NCBI GenBank assembly: GCA_032358255.1
Contig: JAULBX010005998.1
Location: 1-64,000 of the forward strand
DNA: 64,000 nt
From: Heterotrichella gracilis
Lineage: Eukaryota > Sar > Xanthophyceae > Tribonematales > Xanthonemataceae
Direction: 5' to 3'
Below the pieces are notes generated by a model. That model did not search any database and was not told where the DNA came from. It worked only from the letters and a program-made list of their open reading frames with translations. Positions 1-11,582 of this stretch are shown here, in pieces. Both the position numbers and the translations under genes were made by a program. Within the stretch, counting starts at the first letter, position 1, and the number at the start of each line of letters is the position of its first letter.

Positions 1-1304
1 CCTGCACAATATGGCATTGGCACCAGCTCATTGGGCAAGGACCCCATGCGCTGCCTGGACTGCGAGGACCTGAGGTGCGCTCCTGACGGCTGCTCACCCA
101 CCACGGGCTGCCAGGAGTGCCCACAGGGGCATGTGCGGGTTCCCAGCCAATACACCCTGGGCGCTGGTGTTGGCACTGTGTACCGGTGCGTGAGCTGTGA
201 GGATGGCTTCATGTGCCCCTCAGCAGATGGCTGCCAAGGGGTGAGCAACCAGTATGCCAAGCAGAGAGGGGAGCCTGTTGCCCTGGGTGACATGCAGGTA
301 AGCTTGGCTGGTGGGCATGCATTTGCAGCTGTATTTAAAATTTACTCACGGTGTGCCCAATCCCATGCAATCTTTTGTGGGCTAACTTATCAGATGTTCA
401 GCCGGCTGGCACATAGCATGGTTGACATATAATATATTATGATTTACATTGACCATTTAGGATTTTAGCGTTAAATCCAGCCTTCTGCATTACTGCCCCT
501 GTTGGCTGCTGCTTAGATTTACACGATGCGATACTACCCCAATCTGGGGTCATTTGCCCATGCCCGGGGGTGTCCCTAAATTTGCCTAGCCATTATCCCA
601 GCCTCATGTGGTGGACCAATGCACCGATGAATTAACGCGTTACCTGTTATTGATATGAGAATATTTGGTTCTCATGTGAATCAATGGCCAGGCTAGCCGG
701 AATCAATGGCCAGGCTAGCCAGGCCAGCGCTGCCAGATCATGAGTTGGCCATGATCTTTAGATCAAGGACAAGTGCAGCGTGTGCTGCACTGGTCTTAAC
801 CCTGGACACCCTGCCACTGGCATCAATGTTGCCTTCCATGCTGCGCAGGTTGGGTGCATGAACTGCTCTGCAAATGGCTGGATAGCTCGACCCATCATCC
901 CCATGATCCAACGCGTGGAGGAATTTAACCCCGACAGTCCCAGCTTGGATGGAAAGCTAACAAATGAGTATTATGAGGAGGCAGGCACGTCACCAGCTCA
1001 ACTCTTGGATCGTTCTGAGTACAGCAGCGGCAGCAATGCAATTGAGGGCTACCAATCGGATGGAGGATATGTGCGGTATCACAACATCTACATTGCGCGC
1101 TGTGTCAGCTGTGACACGTTGGGGTGTGCTGAAGGCGCATGCAACATGCCGTCCGAGGAACAGCTGCGCATCTCTGACAGGGCTGCAGAGGTGGCAGGAT
1201 ATGGGGTTGTAAAGCCAAAGGCATATGGCTGCAATGCATGTCCCAAGGATATGAAGCTCGCTTATCTGACTGGGTGGAATATGAATGCATGCTTTACAGC
1301 TTAA
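1..1304 (+). CDS. CRP-1, cysteine-rich secreted protein, 3' part only (exons E4 and E5)
   Basis: The window opens inside exon E4. E4 runs 1-297 and ends at CAG|GTAAGC; E5 runs 849-1304 after a GCGCAG acceptor and ends in TAA. E4 reads in frame from base 1 and carries GPMRC-like, CEDLRCAPDGC and CEDGFMCPSADGC motifs. E5 starts VGCMNCSANGW and has the CVSCDTLGCAEGAC block. The E4/E5 junction is phase 0, as in every other copy. The rest of the gene lies outside the window. No transmembrane segment follows the last Cys module, so the product is probably secreted. No named domain family is recognised; the paired CxxC spacing resembles furin-like or growth-factor-receptor Cys-rich repeats, which is only a fold guess. 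Confidence 0.8.
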
Positions 1305-2313
1305 GAAAGAAAGGAAGGAAACGCCCACAGGACCGAGGCAGCCAAAGAACGCATCCAACAGGATGTTCATGTGTCACATACGCATGGCATTATCATCCAA
1401 TGCTGCATCAGACTACACAATTTGTTGCTATCTATCATATACCGATATGATCATTTGTCAACTTGATGATGACTGCAGTGGACATGCAATGATAACCCTG
1501 CCAGCCTGAGGAGGTATTTTGTTTTCTAAGAGGAACTACAGTTTTTCCAAACACAGTCATGTGGATCGGTATTGTCTGCTTCAGCAGCATGCACTGCCAC
1601 TCAACATTCAAGATTGATATGTCAGAATTGTGTGGATATGGTTTTACTAGCCCACGTAGTGTCCCTGTAAATAAGCGCAATATTTATGCATGCATAATTT
1701 TGCAAATGACCTGCCATGGCCCCATGCAGTGCATGGATGTCACATGCAAGTTGCAGCCAAAAGATTCAGAAATGTTGCGACCATCTTGAGGAGACTCAAA
1801 AAAAAAAGGTAAAGCCCTACGCGAGACGCGTAATTTTGGGGACGAACCCGAGGAGGCATCAGCCGCGAAACTGTGCACCCTTTGGCTAAGCGACCCATCC
1901 AGAAAGTGACCCTACGTCATTCCCAGGTGAGCAGTCAAGCGGGTACTAATCCTACCGACTATACCTGAAGGGCCAATTAAATGACCTTGCTGCTCGTGAA
2001 CTCGCGCTACGAAGCTCGCTCACATGAGTAATGACTCAGTCGACTTTAATCATTAAAGTCTGTTACAGACTTTACAGTACTGTCACGGTATTATTAGTAA
2101 TACAGCAAAACTTAATTTGTATCACAACTTTGAATAAATTGATAATTACGACCCTAAGAAGGCTACTTATGTGGGAACGCACAAAGGCGGGCTGAAATGT
2201 TGATTCGGTTGCGGCAATGCTGCGCCGACTTGCAGCAAAGACTGGTCCAGGATGCACTGAGCACGGCACGTGGTACTGCCACTGACTCGCACAGACATAC
2301 TTTGTTGATCAGG
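1305..2313. other. Spacer between CRP-1 and the GT61 gene, no gene seen
   Basis: No supported coding exon in this 1 kb. The stretch around 1810-2110 differs in texture and holds overlapping short palindromes: 2042-2060 (9-bp arms around one base) and 2055-2073 (8-bp arms around TTA). It could be the edge of a decayed mobile element, but no transposase, target duplication or terminal repeat is visible. Confidence 0.4.
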
Positions 2314-4864
2314 CTACATAAACAGCAAGTGGTCGTGCAGGATCCTGTTGATTTCCTGCAGGTCTACCGACACATTCTGTGCCCTGGCATCCCACGTGCA
2401 GGGGAAATCATGCGCGCATTTAGCAATGTCAAACCCAAACTTGAGGGCCGCGGGGAAGGGCACCCCCCCTGGGAATCCCATTGAGGTGTAGTAGTGCATC
2501 CCCGTCCCCATGCTCACCCCCATGATCTGGTGCACGTTGTTTGCAAACATGAAGGGCATGACTTCAATCCACACAGAATGGGGGGGAGCAAACAGGACGT
2601 TCACCAACTGGGAGCCATGTGGGGCGATGAAGATGTCGCCGGTGCTGACCCCCGCTGCCTGGTCACACAGAGAACCCTCGCCTAGGGTTCTGAGCTCCAC
2701 TCGTGACACCTTGAAGGGCGCGCAGCAAGCAAAGTACTCTTGGATGGCGTCCGCGTTTGCGATGTGGCGCCCCGCAGCCGGGGGCCGGTCCAGCACCACC
2801 ACATGTGCTTCACCCCCCCTGAGGTCCTTGGCGGGCTGCGGGGGTGCCATGTGGCAGTACCCAAACACCTTACCCTGAAACCACGTGGAAAACCCCTCCC
2901 CTGGGACCACCAGAGCCCTGCCCTCCCCCGCACTCTCGGGCCCCATCGCATCCAACAGCGTGGGCAGCTGGAAGCACACCGGCTCCGTCTCCACCCTCCC
3001 CGGCACCTCCCCTCCGCCATAAAACACCTCCCTGAATGCCTTCCCCCACCCGTGCGACACAGGGATGTGGCCCAGCGCGTGTATGGGTAGGCTGGGATTG
3101 CCCCCCGGCCCGTCTCGGAGCACCAAAATGCGCAGCATTTTCTCCAGATAGTGGTACACGTTGAGGGGCCAGTGGCGGCCGTCGTAGACCAGGGAGGGGC
3201 CCGTGCGCCAGGGCAGATTTGTGGGGCAGGGGGCAAAGTTGTAGTAGCGGGTGTTGCCAGGCGCGTCCACGCCAGCCGCTCGCATGTGCGCTTTGGGGCG
3301 GAGGGGCTTGAGGTGCTGGAAGGGGGGTGGGGGCAAGGGGGGGTGAGTGTGGATGTGGGTGTGAGGAGGATGCAAGGGTGTGGACAGGGATTCAAGCGCA
3401 GGGGGTTGGAGGTATGGGTGTGAAGAGCGGGCTAGGAGATGATGCAGCGCGCATGCTAAATGGAAAGGGGAGTAGGGTGTGAGGGAGCAAGAGAAAACGG
3501 ATGTGGGCGCATGGGTGCGTGTGGTGGCGGTGGGTGCCACATGGGCAGCTGAGGCCAGCAGGTGATGGCGTCTGACATACGTAAGTGGACAAATACTTCT
3601 AATTACTACCAGCAGGACCCTCATCATGAGTAGGTTGGTCAGGAATGCCATCAAAATTCATGGATTAAATTAACACTAATAATGTATAACCTGTGGCCCA
3701 GCTCCAGTGCACACCTCCAAGCAGCCATGCCACCCTGCAATCATAGGTGGCATGGTGGCAGCATACACTTTTCCCAACTCATTGGGCACTCCCTTTTGCA
3801 GTACACCACTACCCACCACCGCACCCAACCACTCACCGCATTGGCCGGAACATCGCAGATGGACACCCCCTGCCCCGGCCAGTAGCACACCCCCCCTGGC
3901 GCCACCATGAAGCAGGTGTGAAGCAGCCCGTCGCAGCCGTGGATGCATGTGTGGTCGGGCCCCAGCTCCACGCTCCCGTTGCACCTCACGGGGCCCGACT
4001 GACGCAGAGCCATGCCAGCCTGGAGGTCATTCAGGGGGTGCGCATACATGTGGGTGTAGGGGATGCAGCGATCTTCTGTGGACGGGAGGGGAGGAGGAGG
4101 GGGTGAATGTGAATACAGGGGGTAAGATTGCATGTGTACAGACGGGGAGGAAGGGTGGGTGAAAATGGAAAGGCATAAACTGTTAGGGTTTAGGGTTTAG
4201 GTTCGCCCCGGGTCAGTGCCCATAAATGTGTGTGCTCAATAGGAGTGCATCCATAGGACATGACAGTGCTGGTTGTGTTGGGTGTGGGCTCGCCACATTT
4301 GGCTGTCTGCAAGGAAAACAAACCCTAAACCCTCGCCCACGTACCATACAACCAGCCAGGCGTCCCCCCGGCAGTTTTGCAGTTAGTGCGCATTTTCACC
4401 CCCGCAGTGATCGTCACCTCCACCCCCTCCACCACCTCCCTTAGCTTGCGCCGGGACCTGGTGAGCCTTGTTGACCTCGCATCATACGGCGCTGACCTGG
4501 CACCATGCGACGCTGACCTGGCATCGTGTGCTGTTGTGCTTGCGCCATGCAAGACTGCGCTGGCATTGTGCGGCACCAAGCTGGTAGCATGTGGCGGTGA
4601 GCTGGCACCATGCGGTGCTGAATTAACGTAGTGTGGCGCGCTGACCTCATGTGAAGGTGCCGTGGCTGTATGTGGGCCATTTGGACCTGGTATCGCTGAC
4701 ACCACACAGGAGGTGGACAGGAGGAGGGCGACCACGATGCTAGCAATTGCACCCAAATGGAGAGGGGAGGTCAGCACGGGTGGGGCAGCGTGGTCGTTGA
4801 GGAGGTGCACATGCCCTCTTGGGCGCATGCTTATGGGAGGGCGTGTTGCACCATCAGTGGTCAT
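2314..4864 (-). CDS. GT61-family (DUF563) glycosyltransferase, type II membrane protein, about 586 aa
   Basis: Three exons on the minus strand: 4345-4864, 3837-4075 and 2314-3315. Phases fit (1, then 0) and give about 586 residues. The ATG at 4864 gives a basic, Pro-rich head and one hydrophobic anchor at about residues 36-56 (core IASIVVALLLSTS), as in Golgi type II enzymes. A degenerate Ala-Pro-His-Gly-Ala stalk follows (about 70-130), encoded by a minisatellite. The last exon holds the catalytic domain. Its best landmark is IAPHGSQLVNVLFAPP followed by IEVMPF, matching the (I/G)xPHGAGLxNxxFxPP...EI motif of GT61 enzymes (plant xylan arabinosyl/xylosyltransferases and the EGF-domain O-GlcNAc transferase EOGT). 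Donor sugar and acceptor cannot be read from the sequence. Open frame continuing upstream of 3315 is intron. The gene faces away from CRP-2. Confidence 0.85.
4460..4640 (-). repeat. Degenerate minisatellite coding for the GT61 stalk
   Basis: Within exon 1 of the GT61 gene, imperfect units of about 21-27 bp built on a TGACCTGGCACCATGCG core repeat and encode variants of SAPHGA / SAPYDA between the membrane anchor and the catalytic domain. Units have drifted in length and sequence. The likely role is a flexible stalk. Confidence 0.6.
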
Positions 4865-6171
4865 AGTCTGTCAACAAGCGTGCCATTTATATCTGCAGGG
4901 CCAGCTAGCTATGTCCCATTGGTTTGGTGATCAGGGTTGGTGGAGGCGCTGCCGCTTGTGTGCGAAGGCTGCCACTTCCCTGTGGCCAGACCCTAAGCTA
5001 GGGTTTGCTGCTGCAGGTGCCCAGACCCTAGGGTTGCCTGTAAGCAAGCACAAGAGGCCATCAGCAATGACCATGTGTCAAAGGAGTCTACAGGTTTCAC
5101 AAGCCTCATATATCGTGTCAGTGGACATGTCTCTATGCCATGGCCTGGACAGAATGCCCCAGGAAGCCAGTTGGAAGTTGAGGTGAGGGATGCCAAACCG
5201 GGTCCTCAGCCTTTAGAGGACTCGAGTGCAGGCTGCTGAAAAGCTATAATTGACGACTACCAATCAAGTTTGACAACTACACTGATCGTGATAGCCATCC
5301 ACTAGCTCACCGCGGTGACTCTGTCCACCGTATTGGTGTGTTTCAGAGTGATCTGCCGCTGCAACTGCTGTAAGGCCACCCGGCTGCGCTGTAAGGCAAC
5401 ACTCGGTGCTCCACTATAAGTAACTACAACAAGATGCCCTCTGGAAGCTTAAAGGCAGCTGTGGTTCGTTTACACACCTAGACGTGGCGACTTGTTGAAA
5501 AGAGGGTGCACAGGCAGGGGTAATTACCTTTTACTCGATCTCAGCTACTTCACTCCAAAGACCTGGGATCGTGCAGATCTCCCGTTCCAAAAATAGTAAA
5601 CTCGCCGGGCGGTATGCAGAGAGCGTTGGGAATACACCCTTTGTATGCATGCACAGCAAGCTGCAATCGGTTTGGAATAGGCGACGTCACAACTGGCAAT
5701 GTTTGCAATGTCACAAGTGCTTATCCTTGGGTAAGCAAGACGACTGTCAGACTTGGGCTGCTGGGCTTGAACAATGACAGGGCTTTGTAACTAATAATCT
5801 TAGCCTGAGATGTTTGAAAGCAAGGGGCTTTTGGAAAGCGCGTGACGTAGCAGGGCAGCGCGTGACGTAGGAGAACCAGGAAGAGTCCAAATTTTCAACT
5901 GGCACAGTTATACCTATGGTTGGCTGTACCACTGAGTATATGTATACAGGCAGGGGGGTGTAAGTATGTAATTTTCACTCTTACAAAGCTGCACTTCATA
6001 TCTGGTCAGGGGTACCCCCTCAGTAGATACACTGGATACCGCTGAAGCCCCTGCCAGGCGCACTGTCACCAACTTTGTGGTGAGAGCAGTTTCCGAAACA
6101 ATCTCTACCTTCGGTTTGGAAGGTAATGCTGCCATCCGACTTGGGCGCTGGTGCTACCCTGGTCACATGTG
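4865..6171. other. Divergent spacer between GT61 and CRP-2
   Basis: About 1.3 kb between the GT61 start (minus) and the CRP-2 start (plus), so it must hold both promoters. No coding exon is supported; the open frames here are short and not conserved in other copies. The last 50-60 bases before the CRP-2 ATG, from about 6110, closely match the same position upstream of CRP-6. The TATA-like block seen upstream of CRP-3, CRP-7 and CRP-9 is absent. Confidence 0.4.
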
Positions 6172-9100
6172 ATGGCGCGAACGAGGACGTCACGGCAACA
6201 TCTGGCAATACCGCTGGTCCTGCTATTCTGCGGTACGTACGGTAAAATATTTGGGCCCACGTAGCTTGCATGGTGCTGCTTATGGACCCTCGCCAGCCAG
6301 TGTCCACGAGCATGCATATGCAGTGGGTGCAGGCGTATGCATGCATGCATGAGTGGTGGATGACACGGGGGTATCGGCACAGTACCCCCGTGCAGGGGTT
6401 CCCAACAACTCTTATAACTATCCGAAGCAGTGGTTGCTGTGGTTGCGGTGGCAAGGTATCAGGCATGACCACCACATGTCTACATGCTGCAATGGAACTG
6501 CGCTCTCTGAAGACAGGGAGAACGCAAATACAGTTGTACTGTACAGCAGTTATTACCCGCATTTATGATATTTAGTCCGCAATGTCAACTACAGAACTGT
6601 GTTCTGTGCTGCAGTCTTGTCCTGCACTAGCCGGCACCATGCCGCACCCATCAGTGACCTGCAGGCCAGCCAAGGCCACGAGCAGTACCGCCGCCTCATG
6701 CAGCAAGCACATAGCCAGCCAGCACACAACACCACACTACCTGCCCACCACCCACAAGCTGATGCTGCAGAAAACTCCACCTCCAACCTGGCGGCACGCA
6801 GCCTGGCGGCGGTCCCCAGTGCCAGCGCATGTGCATCCACAGGTCAGTGGCCACCCACGATGCCCTAACCACCACACGTCACTCTTATGGCCCGGAAGTG
6901 GGACTGCAACCATTATCCCCTTCGAGGATCACTCGCGTGGGAAGCAGGACCATGTAGTAAAGTGTGCTGTTGCCACCTTGGTGGGTCAGGGAGCGTGGGC
7001 ACACCAGGGCACTGCATTGGCGTCATTGGTGTTGATCAGGTTGAGCATTTAAACCGGTGAGATTATCTTGGAGGCGTGTGACAGGCTCGTCACTGGGCAA
7101 GTTTAAACAGTCCCTTTTTTATTTATTGCGTGTTCATACCATATTTATGTATTGGGCCTATTGGGCGTTATATATAGAACAATGTACTATACTCTATATA
7201 ACAAGGATGGCGCCCACCTACGTAGACATGATTTTCTTTCAGGCGACATTTGCAAGTTGTTGTTGCCTTTTTTCGTTGATATGGATGCATGGTGCGCGAC
7301 TGAGGATGTAGATTGAGCCTTATAGCTTTAAACTTCCGGGGAGGGGTATGCACAGATTCATCAGTGCACAGCCACGGGTGACCCTGATCGATCTGAGAGG
7401 GCCATCCATTGACTGACCTTGGCTGCACATGCAACCAGGTATCAAGATCCTGAATACTGACAACCTTTTGTAGCTTCAGGGATGCAAACCTCATTTGCAG
7501 TGTCATAGTGAGCAGGATGCACACAATATGGCACAGCCACGTTTGTTATGCTGTAAGTTGATTGATGTCTGACCAAGGTGTGGGCCACGTGTGGCGCAGA
7601 TTCGTCCGGAGACTGTCTGAAATGTGCCCAAGGCTACAAGCTGGCAACTGCAAGAGATTTCAAGCTGACCGAGGATGACAGTTACTACTTGGCACTGAAG
7701 GCCTATGCAGGGCTCTGTTTGAAAGAGGTGCGCCACGCTCAGCAATGCCGTGCGGGCATGCGCATAGGTCCCGCGTCATGCAGTATTGGCTAGCGAATAT
7801 AGGGATTGCGCACACATTAGCGCGTTTGATAAATATAATATCTAGTAGATTTACCAAAACCAGCATTAGCAGCCACGTGTACAGCATGAGACACATATTG
7901 ATACAACCCAATACAACACCCTGCAGCAGGTAATAAGCTCTTGGCTTGCTACCAAGTGTATGACTTGACCATGGGCCCAGCTTGAACATGGAGCATTGTA
8001 TGTACACTTCACATGAAACCCCTTCTCCCCTTGCAGGTCCCTTGTGACCCGCTCAACACCGCTTTCATTGGCTGCTCCCGGTGTCTAGAGGGGGAGGGGC
8101 GCGCGAGGCTGTGTGCCAAATGTGGGGCCGGCTACCTCCCTCCTGAAACTGACCCAAATACATACATGTACACCCAGTCCAGTTTCACCTGCATTGCTTC
8201 CGGCAGTTGCTATGCCAGGGTGAACCAGGTTGCAGGGTCGGGTGACACGCATTGTGTACGCTGTGCAAGCAATGACGCGGGTATGTGTGTGGAGTGTGCA
8301 GCCAACAGCATGCTGGCATTTGGTGCAATGGGCGAGGCGCAGTGCATTTCCACAGCGACATGCCCTGCTGGTTCCATTCCAACGGGAACGTGGTCCGCCT
8401 GGGATGCCGTTTATTATCCAGACGAGGTGGTGTGCGTGAGCTGCAACTCCTCCATGCTTGGCTGCAGTGGTATGGATGTGGACATTGCTAACAATGCATA
8501 TCTCAACGCCACCACTTTGGCTCTTGATAGTGGCAGCAGCATGCTCCCTGCTTGTCAGCCATTTCTGGGATGCTTGGCCTGCCCTGAGGGAAGGGTTTTG
8601 ACAACCATCGCGATTGCGGACAGCAGCAATTATATCCAATCTACCTGGCCGTTCCAGGGCAGCTGCGCAGTGGTGTGTGATGAACTGCTATGTGCTGAAG
8701 GGGAATGTCACGATGCGGAGCTGCCAGGTGAGAGCCAAACCCTTCCAGCTATTTTAAAAACCCTGCTAGACGTGCCTCTTTGAAACGCAAATAATAATGG
8801 ACGACGTGCTTATGGGGGTTTGTAATCCTGTTTATGCACTTAGGCAAGCACACATTGGTGGTCAAAACTGGTAAATATCGTGACACTGCCTTGCAACAGC
8901 ATGCGTGTAGTCATGTTGCATGCACATTCAATGAATGACATATGCAACTTTCAATGCAACATGCATCTGACACAATCCTAAGTTCAACCTCTATTTTAGT
9001 GTATGTCAGCATTCCTTTTTCGTTATTGCAGGTCCCATCATATTGGATTTCAATGGGCTGCAGAGGTCAGGCTTCCCAGGAGGTTGCACAAGCTGCCCGC

Positions 9101-10302
9101 CCTTCCACAGCGGCCCCTTGCAATTAAGCAACGGCCCGGGCCCCATGCGCTGCCTGGACTGCGAGGACCTGATGTGCGCCCCTGATGGCTGTGCACCCAT
9201 GACTGGCTGTCTGGATTGCCCACAGGGGTACGTGCGTGTACCCAGCGAGTACACCCTACCAGACTATGCGACCGTGTTCCGGTGCGTGAGCTGTGAGGAT
9301 GGCTTTATGTGCCCCTTGGCAGATGGCTGCCAAGGGGTGAGCGAGGCAACTGGGGATTCTCTTGTACTAAGTGACATGCAGGTGAGCCGGTTGCAACATA
9401 CGCACATACGTGTGTCAATTTTGGAGGGTGTGGTGTGCCAAGATCCAGTGCGGTACATTGCTAGCACATATGTTGTTCCTCATATGAACTTGAGGAAGCC
9501 TGCATACCTGCTCATAGCAGAATGTGCATCTACGGTAGCTAGGCTTGTGGCCAAGGGTACTTTGGGTAGCAGTTGTTATTATCGATTACATATGCAACCA
9601 GGTGATCTACACAGGGCCCATTTTCCCTGGTTCTGAGTCACTGGGGCACATGCATAGCCAATTGCCACAACTAGAAGTGCATACCTTGTGCGCGGTTCTC
9701 ATCCAAGCCACTTGCAAGGTTGCGAAAGGATGCTCTATTAAATTGCCAATTGTGAGCTGTCTCAGTGAGCTGCCTCAGTGAGCTGCCTGGTCATCGATGA
9801 CATTGACAAGTCAACAAAAGGCAGCAACTTTGACTGCTGATCTGCTTTGTCTGCAATTTGATGGCTTTACATGTTGCAGGTTGGGTGCATGAACTGCTCA
9901 GCAAATGGGTGGATAGCGCGTCCCCTCATTCCTACCTTGCACGCAGACGACACAGTTGTACTGTACACCAACGAGTGGTATGAAGAGGCAGGCACAGCAC
10001 CAGCCCATCTTGTGGATGGTTCTTTTACCAACAGCGGCATCAACACTTTTAGCGATAATTATTACGGATTGCAGAAGTCTACTAGTGTTTTCATTGCGCG
10101 GTGCGTCAGCTGCGACACGTTGCAGTGTGCAGATGGCGCATGCGACATACCGTCTGAGGAGCAGCTGCGCAGTTCTGACATGTCTGCACCAACAGATTGG
10201 TATCCGGACATGGCCAAGCCAAAGGCGTATGGCTGTCGTGCATGCCCTCGGCATATGGGCCTGGCTTACTTGCCTGCCTGGAATTTATATGCGTGCAAAT
10301 AG
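6172..10302 (+). CDS. CRP-2, complete cysteine-rich secreted protein, about 626 aa
   Basis: Six exons: E0 6172-6232, E1 6615-6842, E2 7600-7727, E3 8037-8727, E4 9032-9381, E5 9880-10302 (TAG). All junctions are GT-AG with phases 1,1,0,1,0. E0 supplies the ATG and a signal peptide (MARTRTSRQ, then hydrophobic LAIPLVLLFC) continued by VLSCT from E1. E1 encodes a His/Gln-rich linker. E2 (GDCLKCAQGYKLA) is a short Cys module. E3 is the main Cys-rich domain (VPCDPLN at its start, CVECAAN, CNSSMLGCSGMDVDIAN, ACQPFLGC, GSCAVVCDELLCAEGECHD). E4 has FPGGC, GPMRCLDCEDLMC and CEDGFMC. E5 starts VGCMNCSANGW and ends after a short tail. No stop or frameshift is seen, so this is the best reference copy. 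The product is probably extracellular; function unknown. Confidence 0.85.
6335..6354. repeat. CATGCATG run in intron 1 of CRP-2
   Basis: GCATGCATGCATG lies between exons E0 and E1. Equivalent runs occur in the same intron of CRP-3, CRP-6, CRP-7 and CRP-9. The core CATGCA equals the RY element bound by plant B3 transcription factors, but it is also a simple self-complementary repeat; a regulatory role is only possible. Confidence 0.5.
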
Positions 10303-11582
10303 TGGTAGCTTTTTCTGCAAGAAAGCGAAGTCCAACGTAAAAGTTATTAACAAACAATTTTGGCATACTTTTTGGGCAACCATGATTATCAGGGACGCAG
10401 GGACATTAGGCTAAACACCCTACAACATTTAGGACGTTTATTGGATGCTAGGGTTCCTAAATGTATGGTGTTTGGTAGGGTAGAGGGGGCAAAGGGGGTA
10501 GGTAAGCCAAGGGCCACATGGGCTGACCTACTATAGCAGGATCTCAAGTCGCGTGGGATCAATAGATGGTTCAAATAATGCCAGGATAGAGCTGCGTGAC
10601 GCCGCATATGCAGACTGACTGCTAATCTGGCTGTATTGCTGGAATGCATGTACCTACCTATTAACTAGCTAACCATAATTATGAGGTACAGGGCTCGTGC
10701 TGTGCTCAGGCGTTTCAATCCCACAATGGTTGCAATCTTGGGTATGTGACGACTTCCAAAGTCACAGAGCCTCATATGGACCACCTTGGACCATTTGCTC
10801 TCGTAAAATGCATTAAAAATGAGCCAGGTCAAACCCTCCACCGGCATCGGCAATATCATCCAGAAAGAAGCCGGGGATAAATACTGATATTAAAACAAAC
10901 AGACAAAGGACATTGGTTGTCTCGGACTGAGGCTATATTTAGCTTCCGAGACGCATTAGTTTCAATAAGAGAACAAATCTACAAAAGGCATAAGGTTAGC
11001 AGTAAGAAAGCCTCCTGGTGGACGAGTGATTTTCATCGATAACCAGTACTACTAGTGACTGGCAGTGACTGGCAGTGCCCAGCACGCTGAATGTGAGATC
11101 ACCAACAGCCGCTGCGGCAGTAGATAAATGGTGCGGTGTGATAAACAGTAGCGTTATTGGCACCACAACAAATGCCCTGTCCGACCCTCCTTTCTGCACA
11201 GAATCCGGCCCCCTTCAGACCCCCACCCCCCACGCCCCCCTTGCTGCTGACCCTATCATAGGCAGGGATGCAGCACCAGCAAGTGTCCCCCCCAAAGGCT
11301 AGCTGTCCCCCAACCGCATGCCCTGCCTCCGCCTGGACCGGTGCCTGGCACCCGAGTGCGCCACCCTGTGTTATTCAAGAGGATAGTCAGTAAATTAAAA
11401 TGATTCATTCATCACATAATCATATTAAACATAAAGCTGCATGCGCTCTGACAAAACAGCGGCATTAGCAGTCAACTGCACACGCAAGCACCAAGCACTT
11501 CAATTCTGGCATTGTTAATACCATTTGTGCAACATAAGATAGTACGTCCGGTAGGTCAAGTCAGCCCACATCCCCCTGAGCC
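10303..11582. other. Convergent spacer between CRP-2 and GT77a, with an inverted repeat
   Basis: Both neighbours end here. No exon is supported. An imperfect inverted repeat has arms at about 10411-10434 and 10454-10477 (CCTAAATG and GGTGTTT cores, loop about 19 bases), like a degraded hairpin or MITE. Confidence 0.4.

Noticed and set aside
1816-2110. Possible retrotransposon LTR or rRNA fragment
   Set aside because: No terminal repeats, primer-binding site, coding domains or recognisable rRNA core; only small palindromes.
2682-3395. 237-codon minus-strand open frame overlapping the GT61 catalytic exon
   Set aside because: Shifted frame of the same strand; Arg/Ser/Trp-rich shadow without family motifs.
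3316-3654. N-terminal extension of the GT61 catalytic exon
   Set aside because: A polypyrimidine tract plus CAG acceptor at 3316 and the phase-0 donor of exon 2 show this stretch is intron.
6142-6232. Alternative reading of exon E0 in another frame (GAGATLVTCDG... ending PAILR), similar between CRP-2 and CRP-6
   Set aside because: It has no start, breaks in CRP-5, and its donor phase (2) does not fit the phase-1 acceptor of E1. The frame starting at the ATG gives a signal peptide in every copy with the correct phase.
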